From Punctularia strigosozonata HHB-11173 SS5 (taxonomy: Eukaryota; Basidiomycota; Agaricomycetes; Corticiales; Punctulariaceae), in the NCBI RefSeq assembly GCF_000264995.1, contig NW_006767445.1:919163-983162 (forward strand): a DNA stretch of 64,000 nucleotides. Reading direction: 5' to 3'. A model generated the notes under the pieces. That model searched no databases, had not been told where the DNA came from, and worked only from the letters and a program-made list of their open reading frames with translations. The translations under genes and the position numbers were made by a program. Shown one piece after another: positions 23,193 to 36,200 of this stretch (the stretch's first letter is position 1; each line of letters starts with the position of its first letter).

Positions 23193-25173
23193 CTATCCTA
23201 CGGTCTTCCGCCGCTTCGTAGGACGAAGAGCGGTCTCCCATTTACAATGCGTATCAGCCTCCCATTTCGTCCAATCAGGATCATGCGGGGGAGAACGCGC
23301 TCTTTCTTCCATGTACTGGGCGAGCTCCTTGTCCCATTTCGGTGAAGTCCTCGGAGGGGCTGGTGGTTTGCCTCGACTCCGAAGAAACTCGTCTCCCTCT
23401 TTGATTTGAATAGTCCATCCATCGATATCAATCCAGACTCGTGGAGCGAGTTCTGGCAGAGGGTTGTAGTCGTTGTCATCGCTCTCATCGGATTTCGAGC
23501 CGATGCATAAAGAATCATCGCCTCGTTGATCCAACCACGGTTCAACGCTCGAGGTCGCCGAGATGTCACTGTTATGACCACTACAGTCCGCTTATGAGCG
23601 AATAAAGATCGTAGGTTTGTGCAACACGAACCTGGAATCGAGATAGGAGTCCGCCAGTGTGGGACAGGTGGTGGTCATCATGGAATCGTTGAGACCACTC
23701 CCGTTGGGCTGAGGTCGACTATCAGCGTTCCCTTGATCATCGCCAGTGTCACGTTTTCTTCGAGACTTCTTGGAATTTCTGCTTGATTCACGCGTATCCT
23801 TCTCATGACTCCCATCGCCTGACCCGCCACCGTCGTCGTTGTCAGCGCCGCCGCCACCGCCACCTGGACCCACTCCTGCGCCACTGTTCGCGGGTGGGCG
23901 GGGGCATTTACGCCATGCTTTCCATATCTTCTCGGCCATCTCAATCCGATTCCTGTGATCCGGATCCAGGAGTCGCTTCACGGTCTTTTTCTCGTCCAGG
24001 GTGAGCATCGACCATGCGGTATTGAAGTGAGCGATAAGAGGGAAGGGATGCATAGGAAGGTCAATGGCTACGTCCTTGTAGGGCGGCATGATAGGGTCGT
24101 ATACCAGGTGCTCCGCTTTACCTTCCCCTGCGCTTTGTCCGCTGTGTCGGAAGATGGGCCGCTTGTCAATGAGCATCCTCAGCGGAATCAAGCAATACTC
24201 GGGGGGAACGGGCTGATTGGACTGCAATCGCTAAAATGCCACAGAAATGTGAGTAACCTCGTCTATAACAAACATCGATACTTACTGAACGCCAATCCAA
24301 GTACGAGGATCTATTTTCTCTTTTTCGTGGTAAGTCAATCTCAGCGTAGATGTCGTCGAGGAAGTCCGTGCTTGGAAGTATGCTCCAGCCGCCTTTGTCA
24401 AATTCATAGTGCCAATTGCAGCAGACTTCGAGAACGAATTGAACAGTTGGCAAGTCAGAATAATACCACAGGACGTACGATATATTTGGGCCCAACGGGT
24501 GTCCTGGTTGTACTCTCCCTCGGTATACCGCCACGCGGCTTCCATATCACGCAGGAGCTATCAACGAAATTGGTCAGTGTATGCGTACGACATAGGATCA
24601 ACGACTGTGGCGTACATCGGAACCTCCAAATTTACGCGGGAGGATATGGCATAATTGGATGGTGCGTGGTGACACCTTGTCCAAGCAGACCGCGCAGCGT
24701 TCGTCCGCATCAGGACCTACATGTTGCGCATAGGCCCTTTTCATCCGCGCAACATTTCTACTTATCATACTGTCAACGTTTCCAATCGGTGTCGCGTTCA
24801 CGTCCTCCTCGTGAGGGTGTTGAGGTTGAGGTGTGATCGGAGCAGCTGATCGCGTAGGAAATCTAGTTCCTGTTGGGTCGTAGTCACGGTCTTGCCGGCG
24901 GTTATCAGGCGTAGGAGTACCCTCCTCTGCTAGGCTTTGGAGAGGTTTGTCAGCGATGCGAACGCTCCGACGAGCGACTGATTCTCCGGGTTGAGACGGT
25001 GGTGAGGGCAACGAATCGGCTTGAGACTGTTCGGCACGTAAAGCTCGCGTTTGGGAGCGAGTTTTACCGAGGGAAAGATCGGAGGCTTCGGAGACTGTAG
25101 TACGGGCGCGACGAGAAGGACGTTTGCCACGGGACCGCGATGCCCCCTGCGGCTGCGACTTTCCGCGCGCCAT
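23193..25173 (-). CDS. HNH_2-type nuclease-domain protein, copy E (diverged)
   Basis: Exons 25173-24616, 24557-24479, 24425-24286, 24230-23632 and 23580-23193 join in frame to 587 residues. The start is ATG of MARGKSQPQG. Unlike A and D the N-terminal region is one exon and is rich in SRR/RARTT. The HNH core is canonical: RCAVCLDK, LCHILPR, and VCCNWHYEFDKGGWSILP. The second domain (PPEYCLIPLRML, MHPFPLIAHF), a Gly/Asp linker, a Lys/Arg run (KKSRRKRD), PPRTSPKWDK and DWTKWE/RPTKRRK follow. The lengths of its exons 2 and 3 (79 and 140) equal those of the internal exons of A and D, so gene structure is conserved. This may be the ancestral type; the fragment at 5.4 kb comes from this branch. Nuclear location is likely, biochemical role unknown. 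Confidence 0.75.
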
Positions 25174-25295
25174 GAGAGGCAATCAGTGGGTGTATGGAGC
25201 CGCTACTAAGAGGCATGGCTCACTTAGGAGATGCAAGTTTTAATATCTGAAACGGGAGAGTGGCTTCGAGTATGTACGCCCACTGTGTAACTGTT

Positions 25296-25368
25296 CCAAC
25301 GGTGGCTCAGGGTGGCCCAGCTCTCGGACGAACGTGGTCAACAACAAAGGCTGGGAAACTCGCACGGT
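25296..25368 (-). promoter_or_regulatory. Conserved upstream box of HNH copy E
   Basis: CCAACGGTGGCTCAGG, then GTGGTCAACAACAAAGG and CTCGCACGGT are still recognisable although the coding sequence has diverged strongly. The dyad (25334-25345) has one mismatch. No TATA-GAGTGAGTGC element follows. Confidence 0.55.
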
Positions 25369-25943
25369 TCTGGTTTGGACCAGCCACAGCCCACTACTGA
25401 TCACATTGATCGTTGACATTGACGCGTGCGCTCGCCATTCTTCAAGTACGGCATGTTCTCGGCTGGCCCGACTTGCATAGGGAGATGTGGAGTTGCACGA
25501 AAGTCGGCCGTATCGGCGGACTAACTACCGACCACATGAGTTTGAGATTGTGATCGCTTGTGAGGTCCAGACATGATGAACGTCTGTGTTTAGGGCGTTC
25601 TTGTGGCACGAAATAGCATGGACAACACAATGCAGATGCGCAGCAATTGGTTTCCAGTTACCACAGATCGAAAGACACCCACGCCGTGCTGCGCGAGTTG
25701 AAAGGAACGCATATCCGCAGTTCCATGTACCGATCGAGTAAAGGTTTCTCCAGTCCACCGAGGTATGATATGCATAGCCCAGGCTGCCTGGTACTGCGCG
25801 CTGACTCAGATAATCATCAGCGAATGCCCTCGTCCCTGAATGATCACCGCTTTCAGTCCGGTTCTGCATATGCGTGAAACACTGAAATATGAACATGATT
25901 GTTCGCATGATATACATATATGACCCAGCCCAACATTAAACAT
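25369..25943. other. Spacer between HNH copy E and NmrA copy 2
   Basis: No gene, repeat or RNA recognised. Confidence 0.45.
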
Positions 25944-27113
25944 TCAGTAGCCATCATCGTACAGAGATGGTGGGCTGGCATAGAACCCTTTAGCGAATTC
26001 CTCGAAGCTCGTCACCTCCACATCGGGGTACAGCTCCCGTGCGTCCAGTGCCCCAGCGGCCTTCGCGTTCGCAACCGTGTTGTCCCCGCGAATATGGATG
26101 CTGTACTGGTACTCAGTAAAGGACTGATAGACGTGCGTCGTAAAATCCGCCGCCTTCGGGTCGGGAAGCGCAAGGATTTTTTCCTTGGCCTCTTTGGCAC
26201 GCCTAAGCAAGTCCTCGCCCGTCATGCGCGTCTTCCTGCTCTCAAAATCTTCGCCCGCCGCGCGCTGTGCAATGGCCCAGCACTCTGCCTCCGTCCGCTC
26301 CTCGCCCCAGACGAACACGTATTGGTTCAACGTGCACTCGTCCTCGACGATCCGCGCGACGAACTTGCCGATGCCGTTCAGGTCCGTGATCGCGTTCTTC
26401 TTGTCGCCTTCGCCGCAGAACTCGAGGGAGAGGCCCGCGACAAAGTCTGATTTGACCGAAGAAGGGAACGGCACGGAGAGTTGCATCCACCAACCGACAT
26501 CAATGAAGGTGTGACCGAGGCCGAGGATTTTGATGTGATCCCTGATGTCATATTTCTGGAGTAATACGGCGTGATATATCGCTTCAGTGCGTGTCATGAT
26601 CAGCTAGGCATTCGACGCACCAAGTCCGCCATGGCGCGCACCCCGCGCGGCGTGTACGTTCCGAAATCACACGGAACCACCCTGAGCGAAATCGTGAGCG
26701 TCATCCAGAGAATCAGCAGCGGAAGAGCAAAGGCTTACCGCTCCACACCTGCCGCCTTAGCAGCATCGAAAAGACGGAATTGCGTATCCAGTCCTCTCGC
26801 GGACACCGCGCTGATGAGGACCGAAGCCCCGCTCAACGCCTTCGCAAGCGCTCCAACATCGTCCTTCTCGGCGTCGCCGATGCGGATATGCACGCCTTTC
26901 TCCTTGAGCCCGAGCACTGCAGGTTTGGAGGCAGACACCGGGCGTGTTATTATGCCGACGTCCTGGGGAGAGTCGTCCGTGATGAATACGATCGAGCGAG
27001 AGTAATGAACCTAGACTCACGAAGTGTCCCCGTTCAAGTAGGGCGGCAACAATGGAGGATCCAGTGGTGCCGGTCCCGCCGTACACGAGTGCTAGAGGTT
27101 TGGAGGTTGACAT
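25944..27113 (-). CDS. NmrA-like/isoflavone-reductase-like NAD(P)-binding protein, copy 2
   Basis: Exons 27113-27021, 26962-26739, 26681-26621 and 26555-25944 give 329 residues. The first exon is LALVYGGTGTTGSSIV (Rossmann GxxGxxG). Next come IRIGDAEKDDVGAL and LISAVSARGLDTQ, VVPCDFGTYTPRGV, GHTFIDVGWWMQ, VGKFVARIVEDE-like GIGKFVARIVEDE, EDLLRRAKEAKEK and the C-terminal YQYSIHIRGDNTVANAKAAG. Layout and sequence match copy 1 closely. Its upstream neighbour, read divergently about 1 kb away, is a quinone-oxidoreductase-like gene, so both may act in redox or stress metabolism; that is inference only. Confidence 0.9.
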
Positions 27114-28104
27114 TGTGATTGTTGGCTGGTGGAATGACAAGCTCAGACGGAGATCGACACCTTATATCCTGATACGTTGTAGCACGTCGTAAGTGATAGA
27201 AGATGATCAAAAGTTTGGCTGAATAAAGCAGTTTCGCAGTTCCGCTTATGCTACCGACGTCGTATTGTTGCGCCACCAGGTCAGAGCGCGAGTCGCTTGT
27301 GGTAGCGAAATCTTCGAAGGCGCAGTTTCGAGTGGGTTGCACTTGCTAAGCGCATAGTACACGATTAGTAGAAGGAATCCCGTGGCCGCCTGGCAGCCAG
27401 AGAGACGACACCAGGAAGCCGCAGGAGGATGTGGAATTGGCAGAGGACAATCTATACTCACCCGTATCAAATCTCCAGTACGATAAGCGCCCGTCATGCA
27501 ACTCGTAATAAGCGCCCGAAAGCCCGCTGGGTCGTTGAAGTCCTTCATCGCCTGTCAGTACCTTCGCTTACCTTTGCACAGCCGACAATGTCTATGCTAC
27601 ATTGGCGATGATATCAAGTCGATACCTTTGATGCACGCTCTACAACGCAATAATCATACCATGTTGGCATCTCGTGTCCCGTTGAGCCGACGCACGGCGC
27701 TCTCGGAGCATAGAGCACCATGAGGTGTAGGGCCTCGAACATCGGTTAATTTGTTGCCTCGGGAGGATCTCTTGCTTCGATCACAAGCTAAAAACAGACT
27801 TGTGTATGTGGCCTGTGTGGGGCCGCTCGAATGTATGTGTACTTGCTCACATCTCGATCATGCACTGCTCTAACGATGCATTCAGATGTTGGCGCATTCA
27901 CGGCATCTAGCTGACGCTATTGTCGTCCACATGAAACCAGAGGATGAGATCTTGGCTGTACATACCATCGCATCCTCTTCCACCCGCATCGACAACGAAG
28001 CATGCTTTACTCTCGAGAACCCTCACCACGCTTGGGAATATTACGAAAGCCCTATTAGGCATGGCATCACGCAAAAGTATATAACACCCAAAACCTAGCT
28101 GATC
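27114..28104. other. Divergent intergenic region, NmrA copy 2 / oxidoreductase
   Basis: About 1 kb carrying the two divergent promoters. No gene recognised. Confidence 0.5.
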
Positions 28105-29366
28105 ATGTCCTCAGTGATAATCTCCGCAACCAACATGGCCCCCACCGAGCAGAAAGCCCTCGTCCTTGAAGCGGTCAAGTCGCCCTTCGTTGTTCAGACC
28201 AAGCCCGTCTCCGAGCCCGGATCTGGCCAGCTCATCGTTCGCGTCGAAGCCTCCGCGCTCAACCCCGGAGACTGGAAGGTGCAAGAGTTCGGAGCGCCCT
28301 GGATCCCTCTGCCCACGATCCTCGGTCTTGATGGCGCCGGCGTCATCGAAGAAACAGGCGAGAGGGTAGAGAGCGTCAAGCCAGGCGATTGAGTGTTAGT
28401 GAATCGTACCCTTCCTCCACACGTCCGCTTCATACTGATTTTCGGGATCTCTCAGAATGTTCTACGGTCTTGTCTCCCCGGGAGCATCGTCTTTCCAGCA
28501 GTATCCTCTCGTTCCCGAAGGGCTCGTCGTCAAGATCCCCTCTAATATCAATTTCGACGAGGCTGCCTCCATCCCTCTTGGCCTTGCCACGTCGTTCACC
28601 GGCCTTTACGCTCCAAAGTATGATCGGCAGGGTGGCGGTGCTGGCTTGACACCCTTCTACGAGGAAGGAGGTGCTGCCAAATACGTAGGAAAACCATTCG
28701 TGCTGTTCGGAGGCGCCACGTCCATGGGACAGTACGGTAAGCGTCTACCCCGTGCGCCGCGTACGGACTTGCCGCTGACTCAATCCCCATCCCTCCAGCT
28801 ATCCAGTTCGCTCGGCTCTCCGGGTTCTCGCCAATCATCGTCACTGCGTCCGAGCACAACACCGATCTGCTGCTCTCATTGGGCGCGACGCACGTCCTCC
28901 CGCGCTCACTTCCGCTGTCCTCGTTCGCCTCGGAGGTCGCGAAGATCACCACAGCTCCCATCGAAATTGTATTCGAAGCTACTGCTCTCCCAGAACTGCA
29001 GAGGACAGGACTTGACCTAGTTGCTCCGAACGGCACCCTCGTCCTTCTCTCACCCCCCACGGAAGAAGTGCGCGAGAGTGCAGGGAGCAAGCATATCGCA
29101 CATGTGTTCGGTGCTTTCACCCACCCGATCAACCAACCACTGGCTCGCGGAGTCGCTGAACACTTCCCCCGATACCTGGAAGAGGGGTTTATCAAGGTAA
29201 GTTCGCTGCCTCTTCGCAATACTCGTAGTCACTGATGTGTCTTCAGCCCAATCGAGTGCGCGTCTTGCCCAATGGTTTGGCAGGCGTTGAGGCTGGCTTG
29301 GAGCTGCTTCGAACGGGGAAAGTCAGCGGTCAGAAGTTGGTCGTGCGGCCACAGGAGACGTCCTGA
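28105..29366 (+). pseudogene. Quinone-oxidoreductase-like (zeta-crystallin type MDR) gene with a premature stop
   Basis: Medium-chain dehydrogenase/reductase of the NADPH:quinone reductase type without structural zinc. Exons 28105-28394, 28456-28736, 28799-29196 and 29247-29366 keep one frame over 363 codons. Visible parts are SALNPGDWKVQE, ILGLDGAGVIEE, PLGLATSFTGLY, VLFGGATSMGQYAIQFARLSG (nucleotide-binding turn), SLGATHVLPRS and a C-terminal GKVSGQKLVVRP. Codon 96 is TGA (28390-28392) in the conserved VKPGD-R-V motif, where CGA (Arg) is expected, a single C-to-T change. Everything after it is intact, so this is a very young null allele, a sequencing error or a read-through site. An alternative start at 28135 is possible. 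Confidence 0.8.
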
Positions 29367-29609
29367 ATATTTGGCCCTGATGAATGTGAATCGTATATGC
29401 TCTCCCACAAATCAATGTCATGCTTTCGAACTTGTGCATATGTACATCGGTTCTTGCGGATAACGAGCAGATGAGTAGGTTAGGATGATCATTCGAAGGC
29501 ACGATGTGTTCCCTGTCGACGAGACTCGGCCTCTTAGGTTAGGGTTTCCGCCTGTAAGACGCGGGGGGTCACTCCGACGCCTTTCTCGAGCGCGTTCAGT
29601 TACGCTCCT

Positions 29610-30222
29610 ATGCAGTCCTCGGGCAACGACGCTCACAGCCTTGCCATACCATCGTCATGGACATCTCCCGGTGACGTCCCGAAAGAGGCGCTCGATGCTC
29701 TCGAAACCTACAAGAAGAAGGACCCATCCAAAGGTTCGGCCTGTTCAACTGCCAGGCGCGTGTTGCGAGGCTCACGAACCGATGCTACGTAGTGATCGTA
29801 CGGTTCAAGGCGGTCGGGAACGCGCCGATCATGAAACAGAACTTCTACAAGATCACGGCTTCGAATCGCTTTCAGGCCGTTATCCAGTTCTTGAGGAAGG
29901 AGCTAGGGTGGAAAGCGGGCGACCCTCTGGTACGACACCCCTCGTTCCAGCTACCGAGTATCTCATACGTTGGTTGCTACAGTTTACGTATATCAACCTC
30001 GCATTCTCGCCTGCACCTGACGATACCGTTTCGAACCTGTTCAAGGTAATTCGAGCCCCTCGCCTTCCTTCACAATCCTCCGAACTGATAAACCTCTATC
30101 TCAGTCTTTCTCGACGGACGGACATCTCATTGTAAATTACAGGTGCGCTCTGGGTCTTCGACGGATGCCGACGTTGTTTGACTTTCCATCCTCCTCGCAG
30201 TACCACGGCCGCATGGGGCTAA
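29610..30222 (+). CDS. ATG12: Autophagy ubiquitin-like protein Atg12, copy 2
   Basis: Exons 29610-29733, 29793-29929, 29983-30045, 30105-30142 and 30201-30222 give 127 residues with splice sites at the same places as copy 1. It has [59 protein letters not shown] and the C-terminal AAWG. All donors are good GT sites, so this looks like the better-kept copy and perhaps the original. Function is as for copy 1: conjugation to Atg5 in autophagosome formation. It follows the oxidoreductase gene by 240 bp on the same strand. Confidence 0.92.
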
Positions 30223-30995
30223 TTCATCTTTGTGTACCGCAACTCATCTACAATTCACGTCCGAAAGCCATCACGACTCGTCCGGAAGCTCTCCATGCGC
30301 AAGCCGAAAGCGCACCGTCGACGACCAACGAATAAGTCCCCGACGTTCTCCCTCATCTAAACGAAATACGTATTGATTCCCCGGTGGATCCCTCACGGCA
30401 CGACCGCGAAGTTACCCTAAGCTATCCAGGCTAAGGACACGTGCAAGTCGTCACCCTCCTTTCATCTATCCGAGGCTGACTGGGCAGGCGAGACCGGCGC
30501 GCTTCTACTCGGTAACTGAGCGGCTTGCGCTCGCTCAACAACCTCGTGTGCTGCCGGTTTGACATGCCATCAAACGCTCACCCATTCTGAGAGTTGCTGA
30601 ACGTTACGCTCTCTTATGACGAAGTTCTCCTTGAATGCGAAAGCTCCTTGCATGCGTGCAGGGGAAGTCTGGAGGTGCTTCATGTCAAGTAGGATATTCA
30701 CTCCAGGTTCGGAACGCAAATGAGCCACATACACGTCCTCCCGCTCCTGTACTCCAGTGCGTAAGTGAGGACTATTGCACTCGGGCTGAGCGGCTGGAGA
30801 GTGCCCTATAGAGCGCCGCGGCAAAAGCGGCAAGCGCGTGCTCTGGTAAACCCAAGGCACATGATTGGATGGCTTATGTCATACCCCGGATCATCCCACG
30901 CCGGTCACCTCCAGTCTCGCGTGAAATCGGGGGCCAGGCGACGAACAAGCTCGCCTCTCTCAACATCCCTCCCGTCCTTCGTCCTCGTCGACGCC
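30223..30995. other. Spacer upstream of SDHB
   Basis: No gene recognised; pyrimidine-rich tracts near 30940-30990 fit an SDHB promoter and leader. Confidence 0.5.
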
Positions 30996-32155
30996 ATGTC
31001 CTTCGCCGCCGCTGTCGCCCGCAGCTCGCTCAAAATCAGGCCTACTGGCGCCCGCGCGTTTGCTTCGTCCGCGACGAGGCGCCAGGCGGTGCCGACGGAG
31101 AAACCGGTGCTCAAGAAACAATTCAAGATCTACCGTTGGGTATGTGTAGGATCGTTGCTTCCTTCAGTTGCCGCTCGGTTGAGCTTTGAGCGCGAAAGTG
31201 AGAGTTGAGTGGAATGATGCTGACGCGGTGTCATGATTAGGACCCTGAGGAGCCCGCCAAGAAGCCGACCCTGCAGACCTACGAGGTCGACTTGAACCAG
31301 TGTGGGCCTATGGTACGCCTAGCTATTTTGGATTAGAAGCGCCCACGTTCAACTCCTTCCAGATTCTCGACGCTCTGATCAAGATCAAGAACGAGGTCGA
31401 CCCTACACTCACTTTCCGTCGCTCTTGTCGCGAGGGTATCTGCGGCTCCTGCGCCATGAACATTGATGGCCAGAACACGCTTGCGTGTCTCTGCCGTATC
31501 GACCGCAACGAGAAGAAGGACACCAAGATTTACCCCTTGCCTCACAGTACGTTATCAGCCCCTAAACGCCCGCGCATAGAAGCCCCTGACACCTTGGTCG
31601 TATCGTCAGTGTACATCGTCAAGGACCTCGTACCCGACCTTTCCCTCTTCTACAAGCAGTACAAGTCTATTCAACCCTACCTGCAGAACGACAACCCGCC
31701 CGAAAAGGGCGAGTACCTGCAGAGCCAGGAGGACAGGCGAAAGGTGCGTTTCATCGCGTCTTCGATATTATTTCGTCAATTAACCTCCTGTCGCTCCTTG
31801 TCTAGCTTGACGGCCTTTACGAGTGCATCCTCTGCGCCTGCTGCTCGACTTCTTGCCCGTCCTACTGGTGGAACCAGGACGAGTACCTCGGCCCGGCCGC
31901 GCTCATGCAGGCCTACCGCTGGATCGCCGACTCTCGTGACTCGTACACGAAGCAGCGTCTGGAGAAGTTCCAGAACGAGCTCAGCCTGTACCGTTGCCAC
32001 ACGATCTTCAACTGTGCGTCATTTTGTCCATACCGAGGGCCGAGAGCTGGGGTTCCTAATTGGATTCTCTCCCTTTAGGCGCACGAACATGCCCCAAGGG
32101 TTTGAACCCGGCAGCGGCTATCGCGAAGATCAAGCTCGAGCTTGCGGCCGACTAA
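30996..32155 (+). CDS. SDHB: Succinate dehydrogenase iron-sulfur subunit (complex II)
   Basis: Mitochondrial inner-membrane complex II subunit that passes electrons from the FAD subunit to ubiquinone. Exons 30996-31139, 31241-31312, 31363-31546, 31610-31743, 31806-32013 and 32079-32155 give 272 residues. The N-terminus ([19 protein letters not shown]) is a mitochondrial presequence. The [2Fe-2S] cluster ligands are in [16 protein letters not shown] followed by TLAC, and the [4Fe-4S] and [3Fe-4S] ligands are in [16 protein letters not shown] and [17 protein letters not shown]. Sequence is strongly conserved and the gene is a reliable single-copy anchor for placing the organism. Confidence 0.97.
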
Positions 32156-33256
32156 AGCGTTTCTGAGGATGCTGTCTGACTAATACTCGCAGTTAGAAGT
32201 CTTTGTAATGCTATAAGGGTGTCAATTCATTCACTATCGCCATCCTATGCACCCACCAGCAAGATTGTCATAGACAGCCGCTGTTTGTGCGTGGAAATGC
32301 GTATGATGGCCCACCCCGTTCCTTCCAGAACATGCTTGGTGCTTCATCACTTGCTCTTACCTCCCACAGTAAACTTCTGTATCAAATCATCCTCGGCTAT
32401 TGACTGATCGACGTACCCCGCAAGGGATTTGGGGGAATAGAAGGTGGCTCCATCGTACCCGCGCAACGCTGTGTCGTTCATCAAGCGCGTATGCAGATGC
32501 GGGTGCGGATTTGGACGGGATTAGAAAGGTTCGCGGCTAGCTCACGTTGCCCAAACGGCACCTTGGCTCGTTGCTCGTTACACAGGCTCGCGCCCGCCGG
32601 TCTATGATAATCAGCCTAGTGGTCCCGGTGATTGATCTGCACAACGCAGCCCGTTCTACCCCCAATGATGCGACAGCGGTTTATATATATATCGCCCGCC
32701 GAGGCACCACAACCACAAAAATTGTGCTGCAGGCTGTAACTCGTTGAACACGGTGTGATGATAGAGCTATCCTGAGCCGTGGCACGTTCAGTCGCATGCT
32801 GGAGGCTGCCGAACCTCATGTATCTTGAAACCTCTCAAGCTGTGCGCGCTGGATGGACACAATCAGGTTAAATCTGGCCTCATCAGCCGCCGACATCTGT
32901 GCAACTGGAAATGAAAAGATCTGCTGGTTGAAAGTTGATCACGACTGCGGGGCTGTTACGAGTTCTCGCCGCTCGAGAGATATAAGTCCCGCCTGCCGTG
33001 CTGTCAAGAGCACAACCTCCTTCCGCATGCCAAACGATAAAGAATCAGCTAGCACTGCTCCAACGGAAGACGGCACGTCCCTCCCCCATTCTTCGCTCTG
33101 GGCTGAAACTCATTCACTTCATATCCTTTGCAGCAACTGCGCAACTTACTATCGAGCTGGGAAGATCCCCCCACACGCACGTTGTGTCACTTTTAAAACT
33201 GAACACTGGATGTCTTTGCGAATGCGCCGCAGGTAAGCTTCTTCCATAATCATAGG
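32156..33256. other. Spacer upstream of the TPR-CHAT gene
   Basis: A TATATATATAT run lies at about 32681-32692. An upstream coding exon of the TPR-CHAT gene cannot be excluded at 32850-33236, but I could not link one in frame with a recognisable domain. Confidence 0.45.
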
Positions 33257-36200
33257 ATGGCATACTGGATTGCTCTTCATTATGCAACAGTGCCGGTGCC
33301 GACGCCTACAGGCCGTTTTGCGGAGGCTCTCCGACTTCATCAACGATTTTGTCAACAGACCGACTTTGACGCTGCCCAGGAGAGCATAGAGATTTACAGA
33401 TCGCTTTTAAAAGAAGCGGGACTTTATCTGAACGGAACGACCACTCTCAATCCTTCAGAAAACCAATACACAGCGGCATCGCATACACAGCGGAGGTATC
33501 ATATTCTTATTCAACTCGCGCATGTGTTCCAGCATAGGTTTCTCACCGTCAATAATGCTGTTGATCTTGATTTTGCCGTTGAATACGGTCGAGAGGCATA
33601 TCAACTCTGCATCACGGGAGAACGGGCTTGTCCGACAGTATTGGCGTTGTACGCGGGAATTTTGGCAACTCATGCCACCACTAGCTCTGACTCAGGAGAG
33701 ATACTTGCGGCTGAATCAATATGTCGGTACATCATCCCGAACTACCCCAAGGAACATCCCTTAAAGCCTACGGCACTTCGTAATCTTGGGTGGATTCTTT
33801 ATTGTCGCTATGAAGCCACTGGCTCTACGACATACCTTAACGAAGCTGTGGGCCAGCAGCGACTAGCACTGACAGAGATGCCTATGTCCCAATTTAATGA
33901 AACACATCAACATCTACGCTACCTGGGATGGTACTTATATTCCCAGTATGACTCACTGGGTAATGCTACGACTCTCGAGGAGTGCATCTCTGTCCTTGCA
34001 GAAGCTCTAGAACACTGTCCATCCACACACATTGACAGGAATAAATTGCTCAGCGACATGCTGTGGGCACTGTATCGCAAAGCTATCCATTATGGTGATA
34101 TCAAGGAGATAGATCAAGGGATAGCACTTGGAAGACGTGCTCTCGAAGCATACTTTCCTACAGGATACCCGGGATCACGCACTATCAATGTCCTGGCTGG
34201 CTTCCTTTTACTTCGCCACGGGCTCAGCCTGTCGAATGGACGCGACATTGCGGAATCAGTGCAATTATACAGAGATGGCTTGAGGCACTTGGTACCAACC
34301 TCTAAGGCATACTGGGTATTCCTTGAAAATCTCTCCACATGTTTGCGGCTTCAATATACCTGGGGCGGCGAGCTCTTGCATCTTGACGAAGCAATCGAAC
34401 TGAGTCGGCAAGGAATTGATGCTATACCCTCCAATCATCATCGACGATTCTATGCTGCTTACAATATCGCAGATGCATTGATGGTCCGCTTCACCGAAGT
34501 AGGCGATACCAAGGATCTCGTTGAAGCACTACAATGGGATAGACAAGCAATGGCAGCCGTCCTTCCTTCGAATTCGGGCTATTGTGATGTTGCACTTTCC
34601 AATATCTCGCATTTGTGCACCAAATATGAGATCTCAAAAGACAAAGCCGATATAGATCAGGCAATTGCATTGTCACAGAGCTTGCTGGCAACCTTGCCAG
34701 TCGATCACATTCAAAGACCAGAGGTCATACACCGCATGGCGAGATCCTTATTGCTGCGTGGACAACACACAAGCAATATTTCAGACCTTGCTCGGGTTAT
34801 TGGAGATTTGACACCCATGACAGACATTCTATCAAAACGGAAAGACGGTCCTGAATGCCTCCGTATACTTTTGCTCAGCCACCAGTTTAAATTCCGCTTG
34901 ACGAAGGACTCTAATGATGCAAACCGTGCTCTGGATATCATGGCCGCCATGCTGCACATTACATCTCCAGGACGGCGTGACTGGTATCAATGTCTTGTCG
35001 CTGCGGCCGAGCTATATATTGAACATGATACCCCATATCGTGATTTTACTCTGGCTCTGAATCACCTTCAAAATGCCTTGTCGGATAACCAAACTGATGT
35101 TCGTTCGCGTATTCAACGGGCACTACACACTCTCGATAATATCCAGAAAGATCACATGGACATCTTTGCTTCCGACTACAATATACAGCTGCAGCTCCTC
35201 GACATATACACGTCAATTGTGGGACTTCTACCCCGTATTGCATTTTTTGGTCTTCATCTCCAATCCCAGCTTTCAGCCCTAAGTGTTGGCCAGAGTGTAG
35301 CTCTCGCAGGAGCCTCTCACGCTCTTAATTTGTTGCTTCCTGAGAAGGCCACAGAAGTCGTCGAGCAGGGGCGTGCTATATTCTGGTCACATCGACTGCG
35401 CCTCCGATCCCCATTTGATGCCGTTCCAAGCCAACTTCGAGAACGGTTGCTATTTCTTGCGAAGCAACTGGAGCACACATCTAGTGGCTCAACACAGGAT
35501 ACACGTGCATTGGAAGTAGAGGAAGCGTGCAGAAGACGCCAAAGCGAGGAATGGAACACTCTTGTAGAGGATATCCGTAAACTACCGGGTATGGGACACT
35601 TCCTCTTACCGGAGAAATACTCGACACTTGCCAAGGCCGCAGAACAAGGGCCCGTGGTGTTGCTGATATCGAGCACCCTATCTTGTCATGCCATTATTGT
35701 GCAGCCTACCACACATGCTATCAGCGTCCCACTTTTGCAGATTACCGAGGCTTGGCTCGTGAAGACCGGGATGGCATGGCATTCAGCCATGAAGGAAGCG
35801 AGGTCAATTCTGAGAACTCGCCTCAAGATGGTTCAAGTACATCGTTCCACATCACGACATGCCGAGGCCATTGACTTGCTGCGCCAATTGTGGGTCAAAG
35901 TAGTCCATCCGATTGTCAGTGCATTGAGACTCGAGGCATGTGTCAGGTCACTTAATTTGTGTGCGGAGGCATGGCTGATGACTATTTTTTCCCATGGACT
36001 AATAGCCATCAACAGGTCGAGATCGCCCTCGCATTTGGTGGTGTGCTACTGGGCAGTTTGCGCACCTGCCAATTCACGCCGCAGGTGTTGATGATACATG
36101 GTGCACAGACTATGTGGTATCATCATACACTCCCACAGTCGGTTACTTGATCAGGGCTCGCGCGGGATTGAAATCAGCAAAATGGCATGACACGCACGCC

